A stretch of 64,000 nt of DNA from an uncultured Peptostreptococcaceae bacterium (GCA_947072565.1 CAMTIM010000036.1:62001-126000), one strand, 5' to 3'. Positions 20,001 through 29,582 are shown, counted from the first letter of the stretch. Program-made: numbers and translations. Notes: generated from the letters alone by a model not told the origin.

Positions 20001-23000
20001 ACTCCAAATCTGATTATTGCTATAATCAAGCTTGCTATTTTTAATCGTTGAATGATTATTATCAGCCGTTATAGCATATCCAGTTCCTACATTAATTATT
20101 TGATATTCATTATCTCCTAATTTTACTAATTTCCATTTTTGGTAACTTAAATTATTATAAGTAGCTTGAACTAATTTAGCGCCATCATCAGAACTTAGTT
20201 TTTGTGGTGATAATACTTTACCGCTATGCTTCATTACAATTTTATATTCATTATCTCCAACAGATACTAGATATGCAATTTGGTTTCTACCACCACCATA
20301 TCCGTACTGAATAACTTCTGCATCTTCTGCACCACTACCTCCAGCAACATCAAAGCTTCTACCCGTAGCTTTATTAATAAATTTATATACCGCACCTTCA
20401 TTAAAATCGCTGGCAAGTTCTGTTGTATAATTTAATACTACATCACATCCTGCTAGAGTTGTACCTGTAGCTGCTGTTCTTACATGTAATACAACATTAC
20501 CTCTTAGGTCCACATTAAATGTTTCGTTATATCTAACCCATGTTTCTCCATTATCAAAGCTATACTCCATAGTGTTGTCTAGGCCAGTTATTGTATTTCC
20601 AATATCATCACCTAATACATTAGGATTTTTTGAACAAGCTGCAAAACTAATTTCAGCCGCTTCATCTGTATTTTTAAATCGTACTTTAATAATAGTGTTT
20701 GGACTAATGTTTCTAAGGTCATCTGACGTTAAAGGCATATTAACCTTAGTTATATCGTTCCATGTCTTACCATTATCCATGCTATATTCCATATCAGTAT
20801 TTGAACCAATAATTTTTCCTTCATTTTCACCATCAAGATTAAAACTTATCTGAGGTATTAATGTATCTGTCTTAAAAAGCTTTATTTCAGCAGCAGATGC
20901 AAAATTTCCAACACCTTTTGTGGCCTCAAATTTTACATACTTGACATTTTTAGCATTAAATATTGCTGTTTTCGCTTTATTATCGTCTGACCATTTACCA
21001 TTAGAAATAAGCTTGAAGTTCTCACCATCTATACTTGTATAAATATTATATTCAGTTATATTACCATTTCTATCACCATCTTGTCTTGGTATATATTCAA
21101 GCTTATAAAGATTACTCGCCTCTTTCAATTCAAATGTAAGTGACTGTGGAAGCGGCTTAACGGTTCCTTCATAGTCAGAATGCCAGAATGTATGTAAATT
21201 ACCATCATATGCATACTCAACTGGGTTATCTTTATATGCATCACCTTTAATGCTAGAAATACCTGATGGAAGAATTAGTGAATTATCAACCTTGCTAGTA
21301 AAGTCAAAAGTCTGTATTTCACTGCCTAAAGTCTTACCTTGAGCAGGAATTCTAACCATAAATTTAAAATCGCCACTCAAATCTGGAAGCTTATCTTCAC
21401 TTTCATACTTAGTCCAAGTTGTTCCATTATCGATGCTATAATAAATATTAGTATTTAAATTAAATATTTTATTTATATCATCATTTACATAAATCTTAGG
21501 TAGTGATGGTGCTTTGTATATAGGTATAAGAATATATTCATTTGTACCAGTAATTCTTACTCTGATACCATTTTCCTCAGTAATAGAAGTTAATTCTTCC
21601 TCACTAAGTTTCATATTTTCTTCTTTTACCGCTTTCCAAGTTGAACCAGAATCAAGACTATATTCACTATCTGTCTTACTTCCTACTAATCGTCCTGCAT
21701 TTTCACCGTCAAAATTAAAATCAGCTAAATACAATCCAACTCCAGGCATACTTTTCTTAAGAGAATCTGCAATTTGCTTTGTCTTCCAATTTAATTTTGA
21801 ATACTTGTCTAGTACTTCATTTAAGTCAACAATATATTGTTGATACTTTTCTCTTGAAGTTTCTGAGTTTAAAACTTTATCTTGTATCAGTCTAAATAAA
21901 TCATATACAACTTCTGGTTGTTCTTGAAGATCATTTATTATAGAATTAGCTACTTCATCTAATTCAGCTTGTGTAATTGGCTTATTAACAAGCGGCTTAT
22001 ATACCTTTAACTCTGAAGCAGATGCAAAATCGTTATGTCCCTTTAAAGCTTCAAGTTTTATATATTTTACATTTTTAGTTTTAAATTCTATTGTTTTTTC
22101 ATTAGAATTATTTTCCCAAGTACCATGAGAAATTTTTTCATAATTTACCCCATCTAAACTTGTATAAAGATTGTATTCCGTTATATTTCCATTTTTACCA
22201 CCATCTTGTCTTGGCACATACGAAAATCTACTAATTTCATATTCTCTATCAAAAGCTAAAGTAATTGACTGCGGAAGTACACTTCTTTTTCCATCATATT
22301 GTGTGTGCCATAAGGTCTTACTATTACCATCTATAGCGTTTGTAACTAGCTCATTTCTATTTTCACTTGTAGTAGTTGCTGTAATTGAACTTGTAGGTAT
22401 TTGAGTTTTAGCTACTCCCTCATTCCAAAATTCGTTCATAGAATTTATATAATCTCTCCATACATCTATATTCCATTTGTTTGTTTGCTTAGCAAGCTTA
22501 CGCACATCTTGAGCTTTATTATAATCACTAAGAGCATCTGCTATCCATTTAAGCTGGTATGATTTATGAAGCGCAGATTCGTCAACTCTTGATTCCTCAT
22601 ATGCAAACCAGTATGCAACTCTATTAAATATATTATTGTAATTAGTATATGGAACAAGAGTTGATTCACCTAAACCTGATTCTCCCCAACCAAATACATC
22701 ATATCCAATGTCCCACTTACCATAAGAAGTCGGTGAATGATACACATGGGCAGCATGTCCAGGTTGTCCAATATTAAAACCTGGAATACCAAAAGAATTT
22801 ACTGTAATACTACCAAACTTAGATTCAGTACCACAAACCCCTCCTATTTCATGTACCTCTTTAATTGTTGCATTAGGTCCAAAGAACTGATCTCCACTAG
22901 CACTAAATACACTATATGGATTCCCATTTTCATCTTTATATGGGCTAGTAGAAACATAAGGTGGATACCATACAGATACTCTTTGGTTAGTTGCATTATA

Positions 23001-23696
23001 TCTATCTTTATGAATTACTTCTCTTACATAATCTAAATCAGCATTACTTGTAGGAGCATTAATCGTATTTCTTAATTCCCATACAGTTCTTGTTTTCATA
23101 CTTACTGGGAACTTACCTTGTGCTTCTCGAACCTTAAAATACTCATATCTTTCATATGGAGTTACTAAAGTTCTTGAAGTGTACCATTTTGGAACACCAT
23201 TTCCAAATTTCATAGCACATGCAATTGCTAATTTTAATTCATAACCAGTATGCGAAGCCGGATCTTTACTCCAGATTTCAAACCATACTTCAAAGGCCTT
23301 TGAGTATTCAGTGTCTGGCTTCCCACCTTCCAAGAAAAGGTTCATAGCTTCTGTATTGTTAAAAAGCCAATTTATAAACTCCTTCTTTTCTGGGGTAGCT
23401 ATAAAGCCTTCGATTGTTGAAATTCCTGCACTTCTAAGTAATTCTCTTTGAGCTATAGCCTTTTCAAAAGATGGATCATTTAGATAATTAGTTAATGTAT
23501 TATTGCTTGTATCCTTACCCACTTTTTGGTTAATAAAAGTTGTTAACCCATTAAAAAAGTCTAAATACTTCATATTCTCAGCAATGGCAGGCGGGCTTAT
23601 TACCTCTGCTGCTGATACAAATGAATTTACAGGGAAAAACGAAGCCACCATACTGGCCGCTACTAGTAGAGCTATTCTTTTCTGCCTTTTTTTCAT
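17100..23696 (-). CDS. Giant secreted multi-domain protein: transglutaminase-like head plus carbohydrate-binding modules
   Basis: A 2,198-residue exported protein. Signal peptide residues 1-29 (MKKRQKRIALLVAAS..., cut near VSAAEV). Residues about 50-420 include a transglutaminase/papain-like core: Cys288 in HEIGGVCGTESKFG, His314/His317 in GQPGHAAHVYH and Asp about 330 in GKWDIGYD. Then: discoidin/F5-8C module (about 434-566), about 815-938 a second discoidin, several FN3-like repeats with the tag EYSLDSG/EYSMDNG and TWxxY, ricin-type trefoil (about 1100-1235), three NPCBM modules (about 1460-1600, 1685-1823, 2057-2198), two Ig-like DUF5011 repeats, a MucBP-like module (about 1828-1898) and a FIVAR helix bundle (about 1908-1965). 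No LPXTG anchor. The set suggests a surface or matrix enzyme acting on glycosylated host or wall material. Start set by AAGGAGAT 9 bases before ATG. Confidence 0.88.
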   Translation of the reverse strand: MKKRQKRIALLVAASMVASFFPVNSFVSAAEVISPPAIAENMKYLDFFNGLTTFINQKVGKDTSNNTLTNYLNDPSFEKAIAQRELLRSAGISTIEGFIATPEKKEFINWLFNNTEAMNLFLEGGKPDTEYSKAFEVWFEIWSKDPASHTGYELKLAIACAMKFGNGVPKWYTSRTLVTPYERYEYFKVREAQGKFPVSMKTRTVWELRNTINAPTSNADLDYVREVIHKDRYNATNQRVSVWYPPYVSTSPYKDENGNPYSVFSASGDQFFGPNATIKEVHEIGGVCGTESKFGSITVNSFGIPGFNIGQPGHAAHVYHSPTSYGKWDIGYDVFGWGESGLGESTLVPYTNYNNIFNRVAYWFAYEESRVDESALHKSYQLKWIADALSDYNKAQDVRKLAKQTNKWNIDVWRDYINSMNEFWNEGVAKTQIPTSSITATTTSENRNELVTNAIDGNSKTLWHTQYDGKRSVLPQSITLAFDREYEISRFSYVPRQDGGKNGNITEYNLYTSLDGVNYEKISHGTWENNSNEKTIEFKTKNVKYIKLEALKGHNDFASASELKVYKPLVNKPITQAELDEVANSIINDLQEQPEVVYDLFRLIQDKVLNSETSREKYQQYIVDLNEVLDKYSKLNWKTKQIADSLKKSMPGVGLYLADFNFDGENAGRLVGSKTDSEYSLDSGSTWKAVKEENMKLSEEELTSITEENGIRVRITGTNEYILIPIYKAPSLPKIYVNDDINKIFNLNTNIYYSIDNGTTWTKYESEDKLPDLSGDFKFMVRIPAQGKTLGSEIQTFDFTSKVDNSLILPSGISSIKGDAYKDNPVEYAYDGNLHTFWHSDYEGTVKPLPQSLTFELKEASNLYKLEYIPRQDGDRNGNITEYNIYTSIDGENFKLISNGKWSDDNKAKTAIFNAKNVKYVKFEATKGVGNFASAAEIKLFKTDTLIPQISFNLDGENEGKIIGSNTDMEYSMDNGKTWNDITKVNMPLTSDDLRNISPNTIIKVRFKNTDEAAEISFAACSKNPNVLGDDIGNTITGLDNTMEYSFDNGETWVRYNETFNVDLRGNVVLHVRTAATGTTLAGCDVVLNYTTELASDFNEGAVYKFINKATGRSFDVAGGSGAEDAEVIQYGYGGGRNQIAYLVSVGDNEYKIVMKHSGKVLSPQKLSSDDGAKLVQATYNNLSYQKWKLVKLGDNEYQIINVGTGYAITADNNHSTIKNSKLDYSNNQIWSINYVHDVVVPDVNFSFDGDNAGRIMGTSNSMQYSLDNGKTWKSINAENMLLSNTDLESISAEHGIKVRVNDNAGIAEIKINNRPTEPNVSADDKVNVIEGIDSSMEYSDDNGRTWTRYSESNSPNFTTDSTVLVRIAGKGVTPPSNSKKLDFTAKITIPLYKEFNPMDHIATKDSKGNDITSNIKIIKNTVDINKRGIYLITYKTIGADDNETTITREVEVTSIIDYLSDINYKSGTCGSGNIKKDTNLNSSINNGSIVLHSNIGKEFFKKGITAHANSELIYDISNKQYTNFESYVGIDDTAYNTSASVIFKVYVDGILKYDSKIVSSKTPYKHVNVDIKGAKEIKLIVDSNGTNNYDHSVWADAKFISTNSAPKIDATNVSYEKDEVVKLDEIVSKVKASDVEDGDLTSKITYTTNYQKGSTGNFDIVYSVVDSDGNKTEKTVKIIVVNSSIYVSDTEWSSASTGWGSIHKDLNLNAKSLRLWDGEKEVTYEKGIGTHAHSEIVYNLTDKDYGYFTSYVGGDRDGNNNTSIKFKVYVDGKLVKEIDIMKRDTTQEFIKVNIAGAKQLKLVVEDGGNGNGNDGAIWGDAKFLMASDKVGEVVVKYVDINGNKLKEDKVIQVNNSYDVASDKLSKIIVGDKTYSYKLTTGQEKGEITQVNQKNSVIYTYELTVDTFNLKEAIKKAELLKEGDYEAASWVFLQEKLSIAKTLLSNGKATQVEVDKACEDIELAISNLQKFKGQSPVINAENVTYKEGDEVDFNDILSKVEVIDAEDGNISSKITYTTNYVKNKVGEFEIVYTVVDSNNNTTTKTVKLIITAKIEDFTYVSDLEWTDAYAGWRHVQKDKSVTETKLKLWDGTKEVVYEKGIGTHSYSEVVYDLAGKNFKNFTSSVGVSRDANRKASVIFKVFVDDKLAYTSNLMNKNTTTEFININIEGASKVKLVVEDGGNGSGNDHANWADAKFIK

Positions 23697-23897
23697 AAAA
23701 CTTATCTCCTTATTTTTTTGAAATAAAATATAAAAATAAAATAAATTAAATAACGTATTATAATTTTTATATAATATATCTCTTGCTTTAAGTATACTAC
23801 AATAATATACATTTTTTCCCATAAAACTTCTAAATAATCTAAATTTTTTGATAACGTCATTTTTTGTAACATTTATCGAATATACGTATTTTTAACA

Positions 23898-23929
23898 AAA
23901 AACCCACATGCAAATAGCATGTGGGCTTT
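23898..23929 (-). terminator. Strong terminator of rlmD
   Basis: GCCCACATGC-TATTT-GCATGTGGGTTTTTT on the minus strand, 14 bases after the rlmD stop. Confidence 0.9.
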
Positions 23930-23942
23930 AAAATCAATTAAT

Positions 23943-25301
23943 TTATCTAACTTTTTTTAATTTTACTACTGTTTCTACATGAGGTGTGTTTGGGAACATA
24001 TCCATACACTTAACTTTTTCTACTTCGTAGCCATAGTTTCTAAATTCAACTAAATCAAGTACTAAAGTTTTAGGATTACAAGATATATAAACTATTTCCT
24101 TAGAACCAAATCCAGATATATCTCTTATAGCATCTTTGTGTACACCTGGTCTTGGTGGATCTACTATTATTAAATCTGGTTTATGTTTTAATTTTTTAAC
24201 TGTTTTTGTAACATCTCCTGCAACAAACTCACAATTAGTTAATCCATTTAATTTAGCATTTTCATTAGCTGCAACTACAGCTTCTTCTATTATTTCAATT
24301 CCGTAAACTTTAGACGCAGCTCCTGCCATAACTTGTCCTATAGTACCAGTTCCACTATATAAATCAAAAACAACTTTATCTGCATGATCGCCTATAAATT
24401 CTCTCGTCATAGTATATAGTTCTTCTGCTCCTTTAGTGTTAGTTTGGAAGAATGAGAATGGAGATATTTTAAATTTAAGACCTAATATCTCTTCTTGTAT
24501 ATAGTCTCTTCCATGTAAAACTCTTAATTCATCACATTGAACAGCATCTGCCAATCCATCATTTACAGTGTGTAGTATACTTACCATTTCAGCTTCTGTT
24601 TCAAGTTTTAGTAACATTTCTTTGTATTCATTCATATCAAAATCAACTTGAGAAGAAGTTACTATATTTACCATAAGTTCTTTAGTATTTACACCTTTTC
24701 TAACTACAAGATTTCTTAAATATCCTTTATGATTCATACCTTTATAATAAGGAAGTTGTTTTTCATTGAAAAACTCAACACTTGAAGTTAATACTTTTGT
24801 AAAATCTTGGTCTACTAAAACACATCCATCAACTGTTAATATATCTATGTGCTTTCCTTTTTTGTGAAGACCTAAAGTTAATGGTCCATCTTTCATTTCA
24901 TCACCAAAAGTGTACTCCATTTTATTTCTATATAATTTTTCTTGAGGACTTCCTTGTATTCCTAAAAATTGGAATCCAAATAAATCTTGCTTTAAAAATA
25001 AATCCATAACTTGTTTTTCTTTTATTTCTAATTGTTTTTTGTAAGGAACAGATAGTATAGTACATCCACCACATTCATTAAAATGTTTACATGTTTCTTC
25101 TGTTTCTATTGGTGAATTTTCTAGTAATTCTATTATTTTAACATCTGCTTTACCACTTCTAGTTCTCTTAACAGCCGCTTTTACTCTTTGACCGCTTATT
25201 CCGCCCTTCATGTGTACTTCTCTGTTTCCTATTAAAGTTACAGAAGTTCCACCAAACTCCATCTTATCTACTTCAAATTCTATAATGTCTTTTTTCTTCA
25301 C
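23943..25301 (-). CDS. rlmD: 23S rRNA (uracil-C5)-methyltransferase, RlmD/RumA family
   Basis: SAM-dependent RNA methyltransferase of 452 residues. An N-terminal TRAM domain (about 1-60) is followed by Fe-S ligands Cys71, Cys77 and Cys80 (CKHFNECGGC), a methyltransferase core with DLYSGTGTIGQ and IIVDPPRPGVH, and the catalytic Cys about 408 in YISCNPKTLV. Gram-positive genomes often have two paralogues (RlmCD type), so the exact uridine target is not fixed by sequence alone. Last gene of a three-gene operon with the pseudouridine synthase and DUF1904 genes. Confidence 0.92.
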   Translation of the reverse strand: MKKKDIIEFEVDKMEFGGTSVTLIGNREVHMKGGISGQRVKAAVKRTRSGKADVKIIELLENSPIETEETCKHFNECGGCTILSVPYKKQLEIKEKQVMDLFLKQDLFGFQFLGIQGSPQEKLYRNKMEYTFGDEMKDGPLTLGLHKKGKHIDILTVDGCVLVDQDFTKVLTSSVEFFNEKQLPYYKGMNHKGYLRNLVVRKGVNTKELMVNIVTSSQVDFDMNEYKEMLLKLETEAEMVSILHTVNDGLADAVQCDELRVLHGRDYIQEEILGLKFKISPFSFFQTNTKGAEELYTMTREFIGDHADKVVFDLYSGTGTIGQVMAGAASKVYGIEIIEEAVVAANENAKLNGLTNCEFVAGDVTKTVKKLKHKPDLIIVDPPRPGVHKDAIRDISGFGSKEIVYISCNPKTLVLDLVEFRNYGYEVEKVKCMDMFPNTPHVETVVKLKKVR

Positions 25302-25321
25302 TTAAAATTACCTCCGCTTTT

Positions 25322-26044
25322 CTATCTTTCTTCCATTAATTTTATTTCTTCTATTGTTAATTCTCTGTATTCGCCTAATTCTAAACTTTCATCTAAGTTT
25401 AATTTACCCATAGAAAGTCTTTTTAAATAAACCACTCTTTTACCTACGCTTTCAAACATTCTTTTTACTTGATGATACTTTCCTTCATGTATAGTAAGTT
25501 CTATTTCTGATATTTCATCACTTTTTAATATTTTAAGTTGAGCTGGCATAGTTTCATATCCATCATCAAGTGTTACACCTTTTTCAAAAGCTATTATATC
25601 ATCATCATTTACTATTCCATCTACTTTAGCATAATAAGTCTTAGGAACATGCTTTTTAGGAGATAATACTCTATGAGAAAGTTTACCATCATTAGTTAAA
25701 ATTAATAACCCTTCTGTATCTTTATCTAATCTCCCAACTGGAAATGGTTCATAAATAAGATATGATGGATCTATTAAATCTAATACTATTGGATCATGTT
25801 TATCAAATGTAGCTGATATATAGCCATCTGGCTTATTTAACATTATATAAATAAATTCTCTATAAGTTACTTTTTCACCATCAAATACTATTTCATCAAC
25901 TTCTGGGTCTACTTGAAATCCAGGATTATTTACAACTTCTCCATTTACACTTATCATTCCATACTTACAATATCTTTTCATATCCGCTCTACTTCCACAC
26001 CCAATAGTTGAAAGTACTTTATCTACTCTTAATTTCTTAGCCAT
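25322..26044 (-). CDS. Pseudouridine synthase, RsuA/RluB/E/F family
   Basis: Converts uridine to pseudouridine in ribosomal RNA. Residues 1-60 are an S4 RNA-binding domain (RVDKVLSTIGCGSRADMKRY), and the catalytic Asp107 sits in GRLDKDTEGLLILTNDG. 240 residues, typical for RsuA-like enzymes; 16S or 23S target cannot be told from motifs. The start codon overlaps the DUF1904 stop by one base, so translation is coupled; 20 bases separate it from rlmD, making an rRNA-modification operon. Confidence 0.93.
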   Translation of the reverse strand: MAKKLRVDKVLSTIGCGSRADMKRYCKYGMISVNGEVVNNPGFQVDPEVDEIVFDGEKVTYREFIYIMLNKPDGYISATFDKHDPIVLDLIDPSYLIYEPFPVGRLDKDTEGLLILTNDGKLSHRVLSPKKHVPKTYYAKVDGIVNDDDIIAFEKGVTLDDGYETMPAQLKILKSDEISEIELTIHEGKYHQVKRMFESVGKRVVYLKRLSMGKLNLDESLELGEYRELTIEEIKLMEER

Positions 26045-26373
26045 TAAAAATGATCTCCGTTCTCATAGTATTTTTCTTTTTCAAATACTGTAAATGCTAA
26101 ATCCATATCTTCTACATCTAAATTATTTCTTATACTATTAGTTATTATTTTTGCTACTGTATCTTGAACTTCTTGTCCTCTATCAAACCACGCTACTTCT
26201 ACAAATGGATAAACTGAGTCTAATTTCCCATTTCTTATAGCAACTGACTTTATACATTCTATTTCAAAATAATCTCTTGGACACTTTACAGCTTCCACTA
26301 ATTCATCTATCATTTTTTCACTTATTTTGCATATATCATTTTCATGTATACCTCTTACTTTTATTTGTGGCAT
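26044..26373 (-). CDS. DUF1904 family protein
   Basis: A 109-residue protein with the look of the tautomerase-like DUF1904 family (starts MPQIKVRGI, with the conserved VEVAWFDRGQEVQD segment). Such proteins have a MIF/tautomerase-like fold and a Pro after the initiator Met, but no activity is established. First gene of the rRNA-modification operon. Unrelated to RNA chemistry as far as the sequence shows. Confidence 0.75.
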   Translation of the reverse strand: MPQIKVRGIHENDICKISEKMIDELVEAVKCPRDYFEIECIKSVAIRNGKLDSVYPFVEVAWFDRGQEVQDTVAKIITNSIRNNLDVEDMDLAFTVFEKEKYYENGDHF

Positions 26374-26563
26374 AATCTACTTCCTTTCTTTTTTATCTAT
26401 TTATTACTTACTCTACACTTGTTATAGATATTATTATACTTTTAATTTGATGTTATTACAATTTACTATGTACTTTTTTTGTAGAAACGTTATAATATTA
26501 GATGATGGGTAAATTTTAAATTTAATAATTTTTTAACAAATTAACTTATATGGAGGTTTCACT

Positions 26564-27427
26564 ATGTTAGTTTCAGCTACAGAAATGTTAAATAAGGCTA
26601 GAGAAGGAAAATATGCAGTAGGTCAATTCAACATCAACAACTTAGAATGGACAAAGGCAGTTTTATTAACTGCTCAGGAAAACAATTCTCCAGTTATCTT
26701 AGGAGTATCTGAAGGTGCAGGAAAATACATGGGTGGTTACAAAACTATAGTTGGTATGGTTAACGGAATGTTAGAAGAATTAAAAATAACAGTTCCAGTT
26801 GCTCTACACTTAGACCATGGTAGTTATGATGGAGCTTTAAAAGTAATAGAAGCAGGATTCTCTTCTGTTATGTTTGATGGTTCTCACTATGCTATAGAGG
26901 AAAATATAGCTAAGACTAAAGAAATAGTTGAAATAGCTCACGCTAAAGGAATATCTGTAGAAGCAGAAGTTGGTTCTATAGGTGGAGAAGAAGATGGTGT
27001 TGTTGGAACTGGTGAAGTTGCAGATCCAGCTGAATGTAAATTAATAGCAGATTTAGGTGTTGATATGTTAGCTGCTGGTATAGGTAACATACATGGTCAA
27101 TATCCAGCAAACTGGGCAGGATTAAGTTTCGATGCTCTAGAGGCTATAAATAATCTTACAGGAACTATGCCATTAGTATTACACGGTGGAACTGGTATTC
27201 CTGCTGATATGATAAAAACAGCTATATCTTTAGGTGTTTCTAAGATAAATGTTAACACTGAATGTCAATTAGCTTTCGCTGCTGCGACTCGTGAATACAT
27301 CGAAGCTGGTAAAGACTTACAAGCTAAGGGATTCGACCCTCGTAAAGTTTTAGCTCCAGGTTTTGAAGCTATAAAAGCTACTGTTAAAGAAAAAATGGAA
27401 TTATTCGGTTCTGTAAATAAAGCTTAA
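26564..27427 (+). CDS. fba: Class II fructose-bisphosphate aldolase
   Basis: Zn-dependent glycolytic enzyme that splits fructose 1,6-bisphosphate. Catalytic Asp84 and zinc-ligand His85 lie in LHLDHGSYDG; further motifs are EAEVGSIGGEEDG, LVLHGGTGIP and KINVNTECQ. The 287-residue length is standard. Codon use is the more G/C-tolerant style expected of a highly expressed gene. A TATAAT -10 element is at about 26491 but the -35 is weak. Ribosome site TGGAGG. Monocistronic with a strong terminator. Confidence 0.97.
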   Translation: MLVSATEMLNKAREGKYAVGQFNINNLEWTKAVLLTAQENNSPVILGVSEGAGKYMGGYKTIVGMVNGMLEELKITVPVALHLDHGSYDGALKVIEAGFSSVMFDGSHYAIEENIAKTKEIVEIAHAKGISVEAEVGSIGGEEDGVVGTGEVADPAECKLIADLGVDMLAAGIGNIHGQYPANWAGLSFDALEAINNLTGTMPLVLHGGTGIPADMIKTAISLGVSKINVNTECQLAFAAATREYIEAGKDLQAKGFDPRKVLAPGFEAIKATVKEKMELFGSVNKA

Positions 27428-27485
27428 TTAGTTTTTATTTAGAATTATAGTTCTTTATAAAATTTAAATTTTTACAAAACAAATG

Positions 27486-27528
27486 AGACCTTGTTGTTTA
27501 GTTCATACTAAATAATAAGGTCTTTTGT
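27486..27528. terminator. Terminator after fba
   Basis: GACCTTGTTGTTTAGT / ACTAAATAATAAGGTC followed by TTTTGTTTT on the plus strand; also usable by the convergent gene. Confidence 0.85.
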
Positions 27529-27529
27529 T

Positions 27530-28015
27530 TTAACTATAAAATTTAGATCCACCTGTTAATTGTCTTCTCCCAACTAATTTACATAAATTAGTAAGAGATG
27601 CTATTTTTATTTCTTTAAAACTTATTAAAAATACAAATTTAAAATCAGTGAATGATTCATCTATATTGTATACGTCAAAGAAACATCTTATATTATCAGA
27701 TAAATACTTATCCTGTAGTTCCTGTTCTATTTCATCTGTAGCATCCTTTAGATACGCTCTTACATCTTCAAAGAACACTTGAAAATATGATTCGTCTATA
27801 TCTTCTCCCATTTCTTCTATTAGTTCTTCTATATCTTCCATATCAAATACATCTTCTGCTAATTGACAGTCAAATGCCATTATATTTTCTTCTTTTATAG
27901 TATTTGATATATCTTTTATATCGTCAATGTCTTCACGTAATCCTATAATATCTTTTACTTCATTACTATTTATAATGATGCTATTTTTTTGATTTTTGAT
28001 TTTTAACTCTATCAT
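27530..28015 (-). CDS. Unknown acidic protein
   Basis: 161 residues, not recognised. The middle (about 50-110) is very acidic and helical (DVFDMEDIEELIEEMGEDID), the ends are beta-rich; no signal peptide, membrane segment or catalytic motif. Starts 28 bases after the nucleotidase gene, in the same direction, so the two are likely cotranscribed. The start ATG has a GGTGAT ribosome site. Probably real given length, ribosome site and context. Confidence 0.65.
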   Translation of the reverse strand: MIELKIKNQKNSIIINSNEVKDIIGLREDIDDIKDISNTIKEENIMAFDCQLAEDVFDMEDIEELIEEMGEDIDESYFQVFFEDVRAYLKDATDEIEQELQDKYLSDNIRCFFDVYNIDESFTDFKFVFLISFKEIKIASLTNLCKLVGRRQLTGGSKFYS

Positions 28016-28043
28016 AAGATCACCTTCCCCACTCGATGATACT

Positions 28044-28604
28044 TTAGCTATATGATTCTATAGCTTCTTTTATATCATTCCAGTTCTTAACTCTAGTTAT
28101 ATTCTCATGTTCAATTTCTTTGTTGTAGTTAGTATCTATCAATAAAACTTTCATGCCCTCCGCAGCTAACTGCATAGCATTACTAGGATTATCCTCTATA
28201 AATACATTACACTGCAATTCTTTAGCTTTATCGATTTTATAGTCACTACCTAATAAATGTACATCTATATGCGAAAGTCCTTTTTCAGTTAGCCAATTTG
28301 TAGTTACATCTGTTAGCTTTGGATTTCTAGCTGTAACAAAATATAAATTATGCTTAGAATATAGTTCGTCTATAATATCTTTTGCACCTTCTACAACTTC
28401 TGCTTCCGAATAAGAATACATATAATTTGTATGGAATTCATTTAGTATTGTGTCCATATCTACTCCATATAACTCATTCCAATTATAAGTATTGCACTCA
28501 TCTTGTGTTATATTTTTACTAAAAATTTCATTTAAGTACGGAATAAAATGATATGGACTAGTAATAGTCCCATCTATATCAATACATATATTTAATTTAT
28601 CCAT
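28044..28604 (-). CDS. HAD-superfamily 5' nucleotidase (NT5C-like)
   Basis: A 186-residue HAD phosphatase. Motif I is CIDIDGTIT (Asp9 nucleophile, Asp11), motif II FVTARNPK, and the C-terminal FIEDNPSNAM provides the metal-binding Asp. The pattern fits the 5'(3')-deoxyribonucleotidase group that dephosphorylates nucleoside monophosphates; substrate preference is not visible. Followed by the acidic unknown gene. Confidence 0.85.
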   Translation of the reverse strand: MDKLNICIDIDGTITSPYHFIPYLNEIFSKNITQDECNTYNWNELYGVDMDTILNEFHTNYMYSYSEAEVVEGAKDIIDELYSKHNLYFVTARNPKLTDVTTNWLTEKGLSHIDVHLLGSDYKIDKAKELQCNVFIEDNPSNAMQLAAEGMKVLLIDTNYNKEIEHENITRVKNWNDIKEAIESYS

Positions 28605-28706
28605 ATTATCCTCCCTAATTACCTGTTAAACTTCATAATAAGATATTCTATCACAGGTTAAATTATAAATCAAAGCTCGCACTTTAAGTATATGTATATA
28701 ATACCA

Positions 28707-28733
28707 AAAAGCTTACCTAAAAAGATAAGCTTT
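28707..28733 (-). terminator. Terminator of the two-TM protein gene
   Basis: AAAGCTTATC-TTTTTA-GGTAAGCTTTTT on the minus strand after the stop codon at 28755. Confidence 0.75.
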
Positions 28734-28754
28734 GATAAATTAATTATACATACT

Positions 28755-29582
28755 TTAATTGTTATCTATTTTAACATTTAAGTCACTTATTCTTTCTTTA
28801 AATGATGAAATTTGTTTATCTGATAAATCTAGATATTGAGTTATTTTACCTACATATTTAGGATTTTTAGTATCTACCAATTGAATTGCTGACTCCATCG
28901 CCATAGATCTTAACTCATATGCTTTTTTAACATCATTTCTTGCATTATCTAATTCTTTAGAATATTCATCTTTAAAAAGGGTTGGTATCTCCATTTTTTT
29001 GTACATAGATATAACTTCTTCACATTTTTCATGTGCATATTCTAAGTCTTTTTTTATGTTAGATAAATTTTTTATGTTCTGTGATATATTTTTAGTATAA
29101 GGCATACAATCTCTCATTGGCATTAGTGCTACTGTCTCTATATCATAGATTTGCTTTTTAAATTCAAATATTATTTCTTTATCATTTTTTTGATTAAGCT
29201 CTGTTTGCTTTGCATTATCTATACTATTTTCATTAACTTCTTTTATTTCTGATTCATCATCTTGATTAATTTCTTCTTGATTATCTACTATCTTATTTTC
29301 ATCCTTTTCTTGATATATATCTTTATTTTTTGGATTAGGATTTTCACTAAAATTAGATGCATAGCTATTATTATCACTTTCTTCAGATACATAATTGTGA
29401 TAATACATTGCTTCTTTAATTTTATTTAATCCACTCATATAAATATTAGTTATAACTATTGTACTTACTAATACAACGTAAATACTACTATATATACAAG
29501 ATCTTTTAAAGTTACTATAATTCCTAAATAAAGCTATCAAGGGAATAAGGTATAGAAATAAGAATACTAGTATCCATCTCAT
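28755..29582 (-). CDS. Unknown two-TM membrane protein with acidic linker
   Basis: 275 residues. Two hydrophobic segments (about 2-18 and 28-48) are followed by an acidic, Asn-rich, low-complexity linker (about 70-140) and a C-terminal helical domain (about 145-275). The tail looks like a small helical bundle (EIIFEFKKQIYDIETVALMP). Not recognised. Start set at MRWILVFL because GAAGGAG lies upstream at the right distance; the frame is open further upstream without a site. Monocistronic. Confidence 0.65.
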   Translation of the reverse strand: MRWILVFLFLYLIPLIALFRNYSNFKRSCIYSSIYVVLVSTIVITNIYMSGLNKIKEAMYYHNYVSEESDNNSYASNFSENPNPKNKDIYQEKDENKIVDNQEEINQDDESEIKEVNENSIDNAKQTELNQKNDKEIIFEFKKQIYDIETVALMPMRDCMPYTKNISQNIKNLSNIKKDLEYAHEKCEEVISMYKKMEIPTLFKDEYSKELDNARNDVKKAYELRSMAMESAIQLVDTKNPKYVGKITQYLDLSDKQISSFKERISDLNVKIDNN

